Assembly: GCF_023544445.1 (NCBI RefSeq)
Contig: NZ_JALPVJ010000021.1
Span: forward strand, 1 to 64,000
Reading direction: 5' to 3'
Length of the DNA: 64,000 bases
DNA from: Actinoplanes sp. M2I2
Lineage (GTDB): Bacteria; Actinomycetota; Actinomycetes; Mycobacteriales; Micromonosporaceae
The notes under the pieces were generated by a model. It did not search any database, was not told the origin of the DNA, and saw only the letters and a list, made by a program, of their open reading frames with translations. The position numbers and the translations under genes are program-made. Of the stretch, positions 24,611 to 33,924 are shown in pieces (within the stretch, counting starts at the first letter, position 1; the number at the start of each line of letters is the position of its first letter).

Positions 24611-25498
24611 TCAGCCGCGCAGCAGGGTGAGCAGGTCCTTGGCGGCGGCCTTGGGACCGTGCAGCGCCGCCGTGCCGCTCAGGTTTAGCACGACCTCGTC
24701 CACCCCGGCCAGCCGGTACGCGTCCAGCTGCTCGCGCACCTCGTCCGGGCGGCCGTGGACGACCACGCCGGCCTCGATGACCGCCCGCGCGTCGGCCGCG
24801 GCGTCACCGGTCAGCCGCACCCCGGCCCGGCCCAGCATGTCGCGGTAGTGCGGCGCCCGGACGTGGGCCCCGCACGAGGCCTCGGCCAGCGCCGCCGCGT
24901 CCCGGCCCGGCCCGGCCACGGCAACCGGCACGATCGCCACCACCCGGGCCGCCCCGGGCACCGAGCGGCGGGCCGCCCGGATCGCCGGGACGAGGGCGCC
25001 CGCGAGATAGCCGGCCGAGGCCAGCCAGGTGATCGCCACGTCGGCGATCTCCCCAGCCAGCCCGGCCATGCCCGGGCGCAGCACGCCCAGGCCGAGCTCG
25101 ACGTCCGACGGGGACCCGGCGAGCAGCCCGCGGACCTCGCCGAGGTAGCCGCGGGCCGCGCCGAGCGGGCTCGGGTAGGGACCACCGAGGACGCCCCGCT
25201 GCAGCTCGACCGAGCCCGGGCCGAAGCCGGCCACGACCGGAAGCCCGGTCGACAACGCGGTCGACCGGGCTTCCAGGGCGGCCTGGTGGGGTGAGCGCAG
25301 CGGCATCAGCGAGACCCCGAAGCCGCTCGGGACGGCGATGCCCCGACCGGCCAGCCAGGCGATGAGGTGGTGGGCGTCGAGCGTCGTGCCCTGGCCCTGC
25401 CAGAGCCGGGCGGCCGCCCCCGACTGCACGAGCTTGCCGAAGACGGCCGCCTGCTCGGGCCGGGTGGGCGCGAAGGGCAGCAGCAGCGAGAGCCGCAC
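24611..25498 (-). CDS. luciferase-like (LLM) flavin/F420 oxidoreductase, candidate lanthipeptide tailoring enzyme
   Basis: A 295-residue TIM-barrel oxidoreductase. Typical LLM features are the LSLLLPFAPTRPEQAAVFGK start, LPVVAGFGPGSVELQRGVLGG, and VVVHGRPDEVREQLDAYRLA-GVDEVVLNLSG. Family members use FMN or F420. In lanthipeptide clusters such enzymes act either as sulfoxidases of a ring thioether (as for actagardine) or as F420H2-dependent reductases that turn dehydroalanine into D-Ala (LanJC). Which applies here is unknown. The start is a GTG sharing its G with the stop of the small membrane gene upstream. It ends the second lanthipeptide operon. Confidence 0.85.
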   Translation of the reverse strand: MRLSLLLPFAPTRPEQAAVFGKLVQSGAAARLWQGQGTTLDAHHLIAWLAGRGIAVPSGFGVSLMPLRSPHQAALEARSTALSTGLPVVAGFGPGSVELQRGVLGGPYPSPLGAARGYLGEVRGLLAGSPSDVELGLGVLRPGMAGLAGEIADVAITWLASAGYLAGALVPAIRAARRSVPGAARVVAIVPVAVAGPGRDAAALAEASCGAHVRAPHYRDMLGRAGVRLTGDAAADARAVIEAGVVVHGRPDEVREQLDAYRLAGVDEVVLNLSGTAALHGPKAAAKDLLTLLRG

Positions 25499-25656
25499 TA
25501 GCGGGCCCGCCGGAACATGTACAGCGACAGGAGGATGCCGGCGATCATCGCGAAGGCCGCCCCGATGTAGTTCTCCTGGGTGATCGCCACCGCGGCGACG
25601 ATCACGCCGATCACGATCGGGAAGCTCGCTCCGCCTTTGCTGGAACCGCGTGCCAT
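25498..25656 (-). CDS. 52-residue membrane protein in lanthipeptide operon
   Basis: It encodes MARGSSKGGASFP followed by two hydrophobic helices (IVIGVIVAAVAI and IGAAFAMIAGILLSLYMF) and a basic RRAR end, which fits a two-helix membrane hairpin. An AAGGAAG ribosome site precedes the ATG at 25656. Its stop overlaps the start of the LLM oxidoreductase by one base, so the two are translationally linked. It could be an immunity or anchoring factor. I do not recognise the family, and the gene is too short for most gene finders. Confidence 0.75.
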   Translation of the reverse strand: MARGSSKGGASFPIVIGVIVAAVAITQENYIGAAFAMIAGILLSLYMFRRAR

Positions 25657-25688
25657 GGGTTCTTCCTTTCTTCGATGGTGATCCGGGC

Positions 25689-25715
25689 CGGTCCTCGGAG
25701 GGTCCTCCGGGACCG
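25689..25715 (-). terminator. hairpin between lanM2 and the small membrane gene
   Basis: CGGTCC-T-CGGAG pairs with CTCCG-GGACCG around a GGTC loop, giving an 11-bp stem with one bulged base, directly after the LanM stop. Since downstream genes are on the same strand, this is probably an attenuator or an RNA-stabilising hairpin rather than a full stop. Confidence 0.6.
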
Positions 25716-28448
25716 TCAGAGGGGCTGCGGCGCGCCGAGCGCGACCGGGATGACCCGGCCGGCCAGCTCACCGCGGGCCGCGTGCTCGATCAACAGGTCG
25801 GTGTCACCGACACCGGACCAGCCGAGCAGGTAGCCGAGCAGCGCGGTGCGGCCCGAGGCGCCGGTGGCGAACCCCTGCCGCCGCGCCGCCGCGACGACCC
25901 GCTGCTGATAGTCGGCGGCCAGACCCGCGTACGCCTCGTCGGCGCCCAGGATCCGGCCGGTGGCCAGTAGCGCCTGGACTACCCCGCTGGTGCCGTGGCA
26001 CACCGACAAATCGACCGGGGTGTGCCGGGGCAGCCGGGTGGCCGCCTCGACCAGCGGAGCCAGCCGATGCAGCGGCCGCCCGGCCGTGGCCAGGATCTCG
26101 GCCGCGCTCAGCAGCAGGCCGGCCGACCCGTTGCACCAGCCGGTGACCGGCGGCTGATCGGGGCAGCCGAGCCGCTCGATCAGCCAGTCGGCCGAGGCGT
26201 CGGCCGCCGCGTCGTCCCCGCGGGCGCGGCCCAGCCGGGCCAGGGCCCAGCGCAGGCCCAGTTCGCCGTGCGCCACGTCGTACCAGGGCTTGTCCCGCGG
26301 GACCGGGAGATGCGCACGGGTCAGCTCGGCCAGCAGGTCGGCGTCGACCCCGGCGTCGAGCCCGGTGCCCAGGCTCAGCATGAGCAGGCCGGCCGGCCCG
26401 TTGCCGAGGTCGGTCTCCAGGGCGCCGGCCGCGGCCCGGGCGGCGAACGCGGCCGCGGTCCGCTGCTGCCACTGCTGATCCACCCGATCCGGGCGGACCA
26501 GCCGCATCGACGCCGCACCGGTCAGCACGCTCTCGGGCGCCTGCAGCAACGGGTCGGCGTAGTCGGCGAGCAGGGCGTCCAGTCCTCGGTCGGCGGCCCG
26601 GTGGGCGGCGGCCAGGCCGGGGTCGAGCGCGGCCGCGTGGCCGAGGAACGTGACGATGCCGCCGGCGTCGTGGAAGGACACGCAGTGGCCCGGCGTCAGC
26701 GTCGACGCGCCCCGGTCCGGGCCGACGCCGGCCACCCAGCCCAGTTCGGGGCCGTCCGGGCCGTCGTACGAGATCCCCAGGCGCTCGATGACGCGGGCGA
26801 TCTCGGGCCACCACCCGCGCGGGCGCGCGTCCGCCAGCACCGGGGCGAACACGCTCGACGCGCACAACTCCCCCGGGCCGGCCAGCTCGCCGAACGACTC
26901 CTCGAGCAGGAAGTGGTGGTAGTCGTCGGGCCGGGCCGCGCTCTGGGCCAGACCGCGCCGGGCGAAGTCGAGCGCCGTCCACCGGTGGACCCCGTCCACC
27001 CTGGACCGCGTCGTGGCCAGCTCGGCGTGGCCGGCCCGGGCCACGAACAGCGGGACGTTGCCGGCCCGCAGGCTGTCGCGCTCCTGCTCGCCGACCCAGG
27101 CCGCGGCCTGCTCGGACAGGTACGGCGGATACTGCCGCAGCAGCCCGAGCAGCCGCTCCGCGTCGTCGTGGTCGCGCAGATAGTCGGGGTGGGTGGCCGC
27201 GTCGATGTAGCGGGCGTACACCCGGGTCGAGCGGATCAGGCAGCGCACCGGCATCTGCGGGTACGCGTCGAGCACCTTGCCCGCCGCGTCGTCGCGGATC
27301 GCGGCCAGCGCGTCCAGGTAACCGGCCCGGATGTCGGCGAAGTGGGCGGTCGCCGCGAGCGCGCCGTCCCCCAGCCGGGGCAGGTTGTCCCGGTGGCGGT
27401 AGGTGACCGGCTCCCAGTGCACCGCGATGTCGTCGTTGTCACCGTCGCGGACCACCGGTCGTTTCATCCGCGAGACCTGCACCCCGTCGACGCCGACGCC
27501 CGACATGTTGAGGTCGTTGGCCGAGCCCGGATCGAGCATGGGCACCAGCAGGGTGGAGGCGATGGACAGCTTGAGGTGGTTGATCAGCCGGTGCGGCAGC
27601 GTGTCGTCGTCCACCCCGGCGTCCGGGCGGACCACCGTCTCGGTGTCGATCACCGTGGGGTGCTCGCCACCGGCGATGAGGTTCTCGTCGTGCAGGTCGG
27701 ACGCGCCGATCGAGCCGAGCACCGCGCAGATCGCCCCGAACCGGTAGAAGTAGCGGGCCGGCTGGTCCGCCCCGGTCATCGGGCGGGGTTCGACGTACTC
27801 CTGCCAGCCGTACCCGGCGCCGGCCACCGACCGCGGCAGGCAGTCGCGCAGCGAGAAGCGCAGGTACGGGTCGACCGCCGCGTACAGGTCGCGCAGAAAG
27901 GCGTCCGAGAGCAGGTCGCGCGGTTTGTACAGCAGGCGCGTCCCGTCGGCCAGCCGCAGGCCGACCACCTTGCGGTTGTCGTTGTGCAGGTCGCCCCCGG
28001 TGCCGAACAGGGCCATCACCGGCGCGGACGGGTCCGGGGTGAGGCCGGCCTCGTGCAGGGCGGCCCGGTCGGCGGCGAGGGCCGCGAAGACCTCGGCGTA
28101 GGGCTCGAGCGACTGTCGTACGGAGGTCTCGAGGCGCTCCCGCAGCACCGGGTACCGCTCGAGCAGCCCGGCGGCCCCGGCCGGCCCGGCCAGCCAGTCG
28201 CTGAACCGGCGCAGGGCCGGGGCCTCGACAGTCGGCCGGAAGCGGTGAAACTCGCCGATCAGGACGCGGAAGGACTGCTGCTCGACACGGCCGGCGACGT
28301 CCGACCACACCTGGTCGAGCACCGCCTCGACGTGCTCGGGGGCGGCGACCCCGGTGACCGCGGCCCGCAGCCGGCCGGTGACGGCTTCGCGCGGGACGAC
28401 GTGCCGGTAGAACGGGAGGAAGGCCTCGATGGACACGGACGGGTTCAT
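25716..28448 (-). CDS. lanM2: class II lanthipeptide synthetase LanM (second enzyme of two-component locus)
   Basis: A 910-residue LanM. The dehydratase part has LYKPRD (about residue 172), SDLHDENLI (~235) and DTETVVRP (~252). The LanC-like cyclase has YDVAHGELGLRWAL, GWCNGSAGLLL and SVCHGTSGVVQALL, holding the zinc ligands Cys, Cys and His. It overlaps the LanT stop by ATGA. Two-component lantibiotics of the haloduracin type have one LanM per peptide, so this enzyme should serve one of the two precursors at 33722-34089. Which one cannot be read from the sequence. Confidence 0.95.
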   Translation of the reverse strand: MNPSVSIEAFLPFYRHVVPREAVTGRLRAAVTGVAAPEHVEAVLDQVWSDVAGRVEQQSFRVLIGEFHRFRPTVEAPALRRFSDWLAGPAGAAGLLERYPVLRERLETSVRQSLEPYAEVFAALAADRAALHEAGLTPDPSAPVMALFGTGGDLHNDNRKVVGLRLADGTRLLYKPRDLLSDAFLRDLYAAVDPYLRFSLRDCLPRSVAGAGYGWQEYVEPRPMTGADQPARYFYRFGAICAVLGSIGASDLHDENLIAGGEHPTVIDTETVVRPDAGVDDDTLPHRLINHLKLSIASTLLVPMLDPGSANDLNMSGVGVDGVQVSRMKRPVVRDGDNDDIAVHWEPVTYRHRDNLPRLGDGALAATAHFADIRAGYLDALAAIRDDAAGKVLDAYPQMPVRCLIRSTRVYARYIDAATHPDYLRDHDDAERLLGLLRQYPPYLSEQAAAWVGEQERDSLRAGNVPLFVARAGHAELATTRSRVDGVHRWTALDFARRGLAQSAARPDDYHHFLLEESFGELAGPGELCASSVFAPVLADARPRGWWPEIARVIERLGISYDGPDGPELGWVAGVGPDRGASTLTPGHCVSFHDAGGIVTFLGHAAALDPGLAAAHRAADRGLDALLADYADPLLQAPESVLTGAASMRLVRPDRVDQQWQQRTAAAFAARAAAGALETDLGNGPAGLLMLSLGTGLDAGVDADLLAELTRAHLPVPRDKPWYDVAHGELGLRWALARLGRARGDDAAADASADWLIERLGCPDQPPVTGWCNGSAGLLLSAAEILATAGRPLHRLAPLVEAATRLPRHTPVDLSVCHGTSGVVQALLATGRILGADEAYAGLAADYQQRVVAAARRQGFATGASGRTALLGYLLGWSGVGDTDLLIEHAARGELAGRVIPVALGAPQPL

Positions 28449-30586
28449 GCGTGCTCCTCGGTCTTCTCGGAGTAGAGCTCGGCGTACGTGTCACCGCGGT
28501 CGAGCAGTTCCTCGTGGGTGCCGTGCTCGACCACCCGGCCGCCGGCGAGCACGTAGATGTGGTCGGCCGACCGGACGGTGGCGAGCCGGTGGGCGATGAC
28601 CACCTGGGTCGCGCCGAGCTCCTCGATGATCCGGGTGACCCGGCGCTCGTTGAGGTTGTCCAGCGACGCGGTGGCCTCGTCCATGACCAGGATTCGGGGC
28701 TGTTGCAGCAGGGCCCGCACGATGGCCAGGCGCTGCCGCTGACCGCCGGAGAAGTTGGCGCCCATCTCGGAGACGAGGGTCTTGAGCCCCATCGGCAGGT
28801 CGTCCAGGAAGTCCAGGATGCCGACGCTGTCGCAGTACTCACGGACCTGGTCGATCGAGATGTCGCGGCCCATCGTCAGGTTCTCCAGGATGGTGCGGTT
28901 GTGCAGGTGCACCTCCTGGGGGATGTAGCCGATCAGCCGGCGCAGCGCGTCGCGGTCGTACTCGGCCAGGTCGGCCCCGCCGAAGCGCACCGAGCCGGCG
29001 GTGGGCTCGTACAGACCGCAGATGATGCGGCCCAGCGTGCTCTTGCCCGAGCCGGACGGGCCCACCAGCGCCACCTTCGCCCCGGCCGGGATGTCCAGCG
29101 AGACGTTGCGGACGACCAGGTCGCTGTGGCTGGTGAAGCGGAAGCTGACGTCGCGCAGGGAGATGGCGGTCGACGGCACCTCGGTCCGGGTGCCACCCCG
29201 TCCCTCCGGTGGCGCGGCGGTGATGTCGCCCAGCCGGGCCACGTAACGCGAGGCCTCGCTGAACTCGGTGTAGGTGCTGAACACCGAGGTGGCCAGCGCG
29301 AAGTAGGTGGCCGAGACGGCTTGCACGCCGACTGCCGCGCCGAGCGAGATCTGCCCGTGGGTCACCAGGTACAGCCCCGAGAGCAGGATCAGCAGCGGCC
29401 CGAACATCTGGGTGGCCGAGGTGACCCCGGCGATGCGGCCCTGCTGCAGCCGCATCCGGGTCTTCATCGCCTCCAGCGAGTCGTGGTACGTCCGGCTCCA
29501 GCTCTCGACGAACCGGTCCGCGTACCCGCCCATCTTGATGGTGGGAATCGACACGATCGCGTCGAGCTGCGTCGACTGGCTCTTGGAAAGGTTGGCGATC
29601 TCGGCGTCCACCGCTTCCAGCACCCGGACCCGGGTCCGGGCCAGATAGAGCCCGTTGAGCAGCAGGAGCCCGAACGAGATCGCGCCCAGCCGCCATTCGG
29701 TGATGAACAGATAGGTGGTGACGCCCAGCAGTGTGCCCACGTCCAGGGCGCCCTGGGCGACCCGGGAGGACAGCAGGTCCCGGATCGTGTTCACGCTGTT
29801 GAGCCGGAAGAGCAGCTCGCCCGGCTGGCGGGTGGTGAAGAACCTGTACGGCAACGCCAGCAACCGGGTGAAGGTCTGCGTCATCAGGTGCCGGCCGAGC
29901 AGCGTGACCAGCGAGGACAGCACCGCGACGCGGATGATGTGGAGCACCAGGTAACCGGTCGCCACGGCGAGCACCAGCGCGACCACCACCCCCAGGTCGT
30001 CCAGGCCGGCGAACCGCGAGGAACGGTCCACCGCCCACTGGGTGAGCAGCGGAATGCCCAGCACGGCGCCGTAGCCGGTGAGCGAGAGCAGCGCCACCAG
30101 CCCCATCTTGGACCGCGCGCCCTCGGCGAGCAGCGGCACCTTGCGCCATTCGGCGAACGGCCGCGCCCGCATCGGGCGGAACTCCGGCCCGGGCTCAGCC
30201 GCGATGACGATGTTGCTGAACCCGGCGGCCAGCTCGGCCGCGGAGATCCGGCGCCGGCCGACCGCGGGGTCCATCACCACGGCGGTACGCCCGTCGAATT
30301 TCTCCAGGACCAGGAAATGGTAGTCCTCCCAGTAGAGGATCACCGGCTCGGTGAACTTGGCCAGCACGTCGACGTTCCTGACCCGGTACGGCTTGACGGT
30401 CAGGCCGCGGGCCGAGAGGAACTGGGCCAGCTGCTGCGCGGACAGGCCGTCGCGGCCGGCGTCCATCTCCGTACGGGCGGTGGCGATCTCCTCGGCGTAG
30501 CCGAAGTACCGCAGCAGCGCGACGCAGGAGCAGAGGCCGCACTCGGTCTGGGTCACCTGGGTGACCGTGGGAACTCGTCGGCGCAT
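28445..30586 (-). CDS. lanT2: LanT: C39 peptidase-ABC transporter (two-component locus)
   Basis: A 713-residue export protein. The C39 peptidase region has QTECGLCSCVALL (catalytic Cys, residues ~12-24) and YWEDYHFLVLEKFDG (catalytic His), followed by the TM domain (~160-460). The ATPase carries GPSGSGKST, FSGGQRQRLAIVRALL and ILVMDEATASLD. It cuts leaders ending in GG/GA, as do the two precursors nearby. The ATG at 30586 sits one base after the upstream LanM stop with GGAGGG inside the end of that gene. A second LanM follows with an ATGA overlap. Confidence 0.95.
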   Translation of the reverse strand: MRRRVPTVTQVTQTECGLCSCVALLRYFGYAEEIATARTEMDAGRDGLSAQQLAQFLSARGLTVKPYRVRNVDVLAKFTEPVILYWEDYHFLVLEKFDGRTAVVMDPAVGRRRISAAELAAGFSNIVIAAEPGPEFRPMRARPFAEWRKVPLLAEGARSKMGLVALLSLTGYGAVLGIPLLTQWAVDRSSRFAGLDDLGVVVALVLAVATGYLVLHIIRVAVLSSLVTLLGRHLMTQTFTRLLALPYRFFTTRQPGELLFRLNSVNTIRDLLSSRVAQGALDVGTLLGVTTYLFITEWRLGAISFGLLLLNGLYLARTRVRVLEAVDAEIANLSKSQSTQLDAIVSIPTIKMGGYADRFVESWSRTYHDSLEAMKTRMRLQQGRIAGVTSATQMFGPLLILLSGLYLVTHGQISLGAAVGVQAVSATYFALATSVFSTYTEFSEASRYVARLGDITAAPPEGRGGTRTEVPSTAISLRDVSFRFTSHSDLVVRNVSLDIPAGAKVALVGPSGSGKSTLGRIICGLYEPTAGSVRFGGADLAEYDRDALRRLIGYIPQEVHLHNRTILENLTMGRDISIDQVREYCDSVGILDFLDDLPMGLKTLVSEMGANFSGGQRQRLAIVRALLQQPRILVMDEATASLDNLNERRVTRIIEELGATQVVIAHRLATVRSADHIYVLAGGRVVEHGTHEELLDRGDTYAELYSEKTEEHA

Positions 30587-30587
30587 G

Positions 30588-33551
30588 TCAGCGTCCCTCC
30601 GCGCCCAGGTCGACCACGGAGGTGCGGGCGTCCGGGTCGAGCCGGTTGGTCAGGTGCAGCACGATGCCGGCCGAGCCGACCAGCAGGCTGTTGGTGTGGG
30701 CGTACCGGCTGCGCGGGTCGTCGATCTTGCGGAGCAGCACCTCCGGGCGCAACCACCGGTCCTCGACGGCGGCCAGCGCCGGGTCGTCCGGTCCGGCCAG
30801 CGCGCTCACCACGTCGTGGTTGCCCAGGTCGCCGTGGCACCAGGTCAGGTTGCGGCCGAAGCCCTCCCGCAGGGTGTTGGCCACCGCCAGCTCGCGCCGG
30901 CGGGCCGCCTCCCCGTCGCCGGTGGCCCGGGCGTACGCGTCGAGGGCCAGGGCGATGCCGGCCGCGCCGTGGCACCAGCCGGTGGAGAAGGTGCCGGGCG
31001 TGGCCACGTTGGAGAACCAGTTGCTCTCCCGCGCGTCGTAGAACGTGCCGAGCCGGTCGGCCAGCGCGCTCATCGCGGTGGCGACGGCCGGTCGGTCGGC
31101 GTCCGGGAGCGCCGGGTACACCCGGCTCAGCGCGTGCAGCACCCCGCTGACCCCGTGGGCGAAACCGGACTGGGCGAACAGCGACCGGTTCGCGTCCTCG
31201 TCGGCCAGGCCGTCCACCAGCAGCGTGGTCAGCTCGGCGGTGAGCGCGCCGGCGTGCGGGCCACCCACCGCGCCCACGGCGGACAGCACTCCGGACAGGC
31301 CACCGATCACATCGGACGGCGGCCGGACGGCCGAGTCCCGGATCAGCCCGGCCAGCAGCGGCAGGGTGTCCTGGGCGGCCCGGCGCCAGCCCGGCTCGTC
31401 GAGCAGCCGGCCGGCCGCCGACAGCGCGAAGAGGATTCCGGCCAGGCCGGTGTAGCCGCCGTAGCCGGCCTGCGCGACGCTGCGGGCCTCGTACCGCCGG
31501 CCGGACAGGATGTCGGCGGTCGTCGAGAAGATCTGCGCCGACAGGTCGCGGTAGCTCTGCTCGCCGAGCAGCCGTCCGGCGGCCGCGAGCGCGAGCGCGG
31601 GCCCGGTGCGACCGGTGTAGAGCTCGTAGCCGAGCACGCCGGGCGGCCAGGGGCGGCTGGCCTCGGCCGAGGCGAGCGGGCCGATCCAGGTGCGGGGCAG
31701 ATGCGCGAACTTGTCGGGCAGCGAGGTCGCCACGAGCCGGTCGGCGAGTTCGGTGACCAGCTCCAGCATGCCGTCCCGGGTGCGGCCGCCGGACCGGCCG
31801 GCCGGGGCCGCGGGGGCGGACGCCGGGGTCAGGTGGTTGTCCGGGAAGCGGGAGGCGAACGCCGAATGGATCAGCCGCAGTTGCTCGCCGAGCTCGAACT
31901 CGCTCAGCCGGGCCGCCTTGGCCAGCGCGAGATCGAGCGGGCTGGCGGCGAAGTGGGCGCCGGTCGGGTTCCCGTCGCCGTCGAGCAGGTCCGTGCCGGT
32001 GCCCGCGACGGTGAAGTACGGGATGTCGCGCTCGGCGAGCTGCCGCAACTCCGAGCGCACGATCGAGCGGTCGGAGGTCTTGCTGGCGATCGCGATCCGC
32101 TTGAGCAGCGCCACGTACGGCTCGGGGCCCTCCAGCGATCTCGGGCCGGCGGTCATCCGCAACGTCTGGACGTACAGGGCGGTGGGGTTGTGCACGTACC
32201 GCACCTGGATCCCGGCGACGGCCTTGCGCAGCAGCGCCGACCAGGCGTCCGGATCGTCCATCACGGCCCGGAACACCCGCGTGAAGCCGTCGGCCATGCA
32301 CCGGCCCAACGTCAGCGTCTCGTCCTCGGTCAGCGCCCGCACCACCGTGGTGCGCTCGGCCGCCGCGGCCGCCCGGAAGACCAGCCGCACCTCGTCGGTG
32401 AACGGCTGGTCGAACTGCATCGCCTTGAACGGTGAGTCGCCCTGGCCGCTGTCGCCGAGAAAGCCCAGGTCGACGTGGCCCGAGCCGGGGTTCTTGCCGG
32501 CCAGCACGAGCGGCAGGATGCCGATGCCGTAAACCGACTGGCTGATGGTGGTGTACGCGTTGCCGGGCGCCTCGGGCGTCGGTCCGACATGTACCCGTTC
32601 CGGGTGCAGGATCGTCTCGAGGTCGATCGGCACCGGTCCGCGCCGGGTCGGCAGGATGTTCTCGAAGTGCATGTCCCGCGCGTTGAGCAGGTAGAACACG
32701 GCCGCCAGCTCACCGCTGGCCCGCATGAAGGCCTCGGACCGGCCGGCCACGTCCTGGGTGGGCACGAACTCGACGTATCCGTAGCCGGGCCGCTCGAGCA
32801 CCGCGGCGGTCGCCAGGTCGGTGCGGATCCGGCTGTTCAGCTCACGGGCGATGGTCACGTACGCGGCCTCGCAGGACACGTCGCGCGGCTTGTAGACCAG
32901 GCGGGCGCCGGACTCGAAGACCAGCACCCCGACGCTGCGCCCGTGGTGGTGGGTGTCGCCCTCGGCCCGTCCCAGGGAGGCGAGCCGGTCGTCCGGGTGG
33001 ATGCCGAACGCCTCCGCGATCGCCGCGCGGTCGGCGGCCAGGCGGGCGGTCAGCTCGGCGAACGCGGCCCGCTCGTTGCGCACGACGATGCGGACCAGGT
33101 CGGGCAGCACCGGGAAGGACAGCCCGGAGACCGCCTCGAAGGACGTGGCCACCGACCGCTCGACGAAGTCCCGGTACCGGTCCTGCGGGGTGGTCCCGGC
33201 GAGCCGGCCGTGCTTGCGCGCGTGGTTGACGGCGGCCACCAGCGCCCGGGTGGTCAGGTCGCGGATCCGGGCCTCGGCGCGGCCCAGCAGCTCGCCGAGG
33301 ATCGCCTGCGGGTCGGCCGGGCGCGCGGCGGCCCCTGCGACGGGGTCCGGGTCGGCGACGGCCGCCGCGAGGCTGCGGACGACGCGCTGGAACGGGTACT
33401 GCTCCGGCGCCGCGATCCAATCGCGGACGTGGGCCGGGCGGCTCGCCCGCAGCACCTCGGCGACCTCGTCGTCGAATGCGGCCAGCGGGGTGATCGTCTC
33501 GGCGATCTCGGTGCTGTCGAACTCGGGATAGTATTTCGCTGCGGACGTCAC
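30588..33551 (-). CDS. lanM1: class II lanthipeptide synthetase LanM (first enzyme of two-component locus)
   Basis: A 987-residue LanM, the first gene after the two precursors. Dehydratase motifs are VYKPRDVSCEAA (~residue 218), RDMHFENILP (~295) and DLETILHP (~310). The cyclase has GFAHGVSGVLHAL, GWCHGAAGIAL and LTWCHGDLGNHDVV, with the Cys/Cys-His zinc ligands. It is read from a GTG at 33551, preceded by GGAAG. Repeats and a hairpin lie between the precursor gene and its start. It is a paralogue, not a copy, of the other two LanMs in the window. Confidence 0.95.
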   Translation of the reverse strand: MTSAAKYYPEFDSTEIAETITPLAAFDDEVAEVLRASRPAHVRDWIAAPEQYPFQRVVRSLAAAVADPDPVAGAAARPADPQAILGELLGRAEARIRDLTTRALVAAVNHARKHGRLAGTTPQDRYRDFVERSVATSFEAVSGLSFPVLPDLVRIVVRNERAAFAELTARLAADRAAIAEAFGIHPDDRLASLGRAEGDTHHHGRSVGVLVFESGARLVYKPRDVSCEAAYVTIARELNSRIRTDLATAAVLERPGYGYVEFVPTQDVAGRSEAFMRASGELAAVFYLLNARDMHFENILPTRRGPVPIDLETILHPERVHVGPTPEAPGNAYTTISQSVYGIGILPLVLAGKNPGSGHVDLGFLGDSGQGDSPFKAMQFDQPFTDEVRLVFRAAAAAERTTVVRALTEDETLTLGRCMADGFTRVFRAVMDDPDAWSALLRKAVAGIQVRYVHNPTALYVQTLRMTAGPRSLEGPEPYVALLKRIAIASKTSDRSIVRSELRQLAERDIPYFTVAGTGTDLLDGDGNPTGAHFAASPLDLALAKAARLSEFELGEQLRLIHSAFASRFPDNHLTPASAPAAPAGRSGGRTRDGMLELVTELADRLVATSLPDKFAHLPRTWIGPLASAEASRPWPPGVLGYELYTGRTGPALALAAAGRLLGEQSYRDLSAQIFSTTADILSGRRYEARSVAQAGYGGYTGLAGILFALSAAGRLLDEPGWRRAAQDTLPLLAGLIRDSAVRPPSDVIGGLSGVLSAVGAVGGPHAGALTAELTTLLVDGLADEDANRSLFAQSGFAHGVSGVLHALSRVYPALPDADRPAVATAMSALADRLGTFYDARESNWFSNVATPGTFSTGWCHGAAGIALALDAYARATGDGEAARRRELAVANTLREGFGRNLTWCHGDLGNHDVVSALAGPDDPALAAVEDRWLRPEVLLRKIDDPRSRYAHTNSLLVGSAGIVLHLTNRLDPDARTSVVDLGAEGR

Positions 33552-33581
33552 TTCACTGCCACTTCCGTTCCGGTCGCGTCA

Positions 33582-33650
33582 ATAAACAGGCACGCTTTTA
33601 TAAACAGGCACGGCTCTACAAACAGGTACGGCTTCGATAAATGGGCACGG
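33582..33650. repeat. four degenerate 18-19-bp direct repeats before lanM1
   Basis: Units of the form ATAAACAGGCACGGCTYT occur at 33582, 33600, 33618 and 33637 (the third begins ACAAACAGGTACGG, the fourth ATAAATGGGCACGG). The AT-rich units, with an 18-19-bp period, lie just upstream of the GTG of lanM1 on the minus strand. They may bind a regulator or shape the RNA between precursor and synthetase. Confidence 0.7.
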
Positions 33651-33652
33651 CG

Positions 33653-33693
33653 AAGCGGGATGGGAATCCGAGGGTTCGACTCCCATCCCGCTT
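33653..33693 (-). terminator. attenuator hairpin between beta precursor and lanM1
   Basis: A perfect 13-bp stem (AAGCGGGATGGGA paired with TCCCATCCCGCTT) encloses a 15-base loop, 29 bases after the beta precursor stop. It should cut most transcripts after the precursors and let part read into lanM1. The plus-strand loop contains GGGTTCGAC, which resembles a tRNA T-loop by chance. Confidence 0.85.
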
Positions 33694-33721
33694 CCGTCGC
33701 ACTATCCGATCGCTACGGCGA

Positions 33722-33889
33722 TCAGCATTCCTTCGTGCACTTGGTCGTCGGGCAGATGGCCGCGGTGGCCAGCGTCACCGTGGCGCAGACCCACGCCGTA
33801 CCGCCGTAGGTGTCGGCCTCGCCGAGCTCGATCAGCTCGGCCTCGTCGTGGCGGGCGAGCAGGTCCTGCTCGACAATCTCGTTCTTCAA
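33722..33889 (-). CDS. lanA2: two-component lantibiotic beta precursor (haloduracin/lichenicidin beta type)
   Basis: A 55-residue precursor. The leader (residues 1-30, rich in Glu) ends in TYGG. The 25-residue core TAWVCATVTLATAA-ICPTTKCTKEC matches the family signature of haloduracin beta and lichenicidin beta: TW..C near the start and CPTTKCT..C at the end. Predicted rings, by comparison with haloduracin beta, are Thr1-Cys5, Thr12-Cys16, Thr18-Cys21 and Thr22-Cys25. I chose the TTG at 33889 with GGAGAA five bases upstream; an upstream in-frame ATG would add unlike sequence. It follows the alpha gene by 35 bases on the same strand. Confidence 0.93.
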   Translation of the reverse strand: MKNEIVEQDLLARHDEAELIELGEADTYGGTAWVCATVTLATAAICPTTKCTKEC

Positions 33890-33924
33890 CTCAGTTCTCC
33901 TTGATGGATCGGAAAGGAAGCAGC

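Noticed and set aside
33653..33693. tRNA or tRNA-remnant, because the loop contains GGGTTCGACTCCC
   Set aside because: Only a T-arm-like string is present. No D-arm, anticodon arm or 7-bp acceptor arrangement can be folded, and the stem is a simple attenuator.
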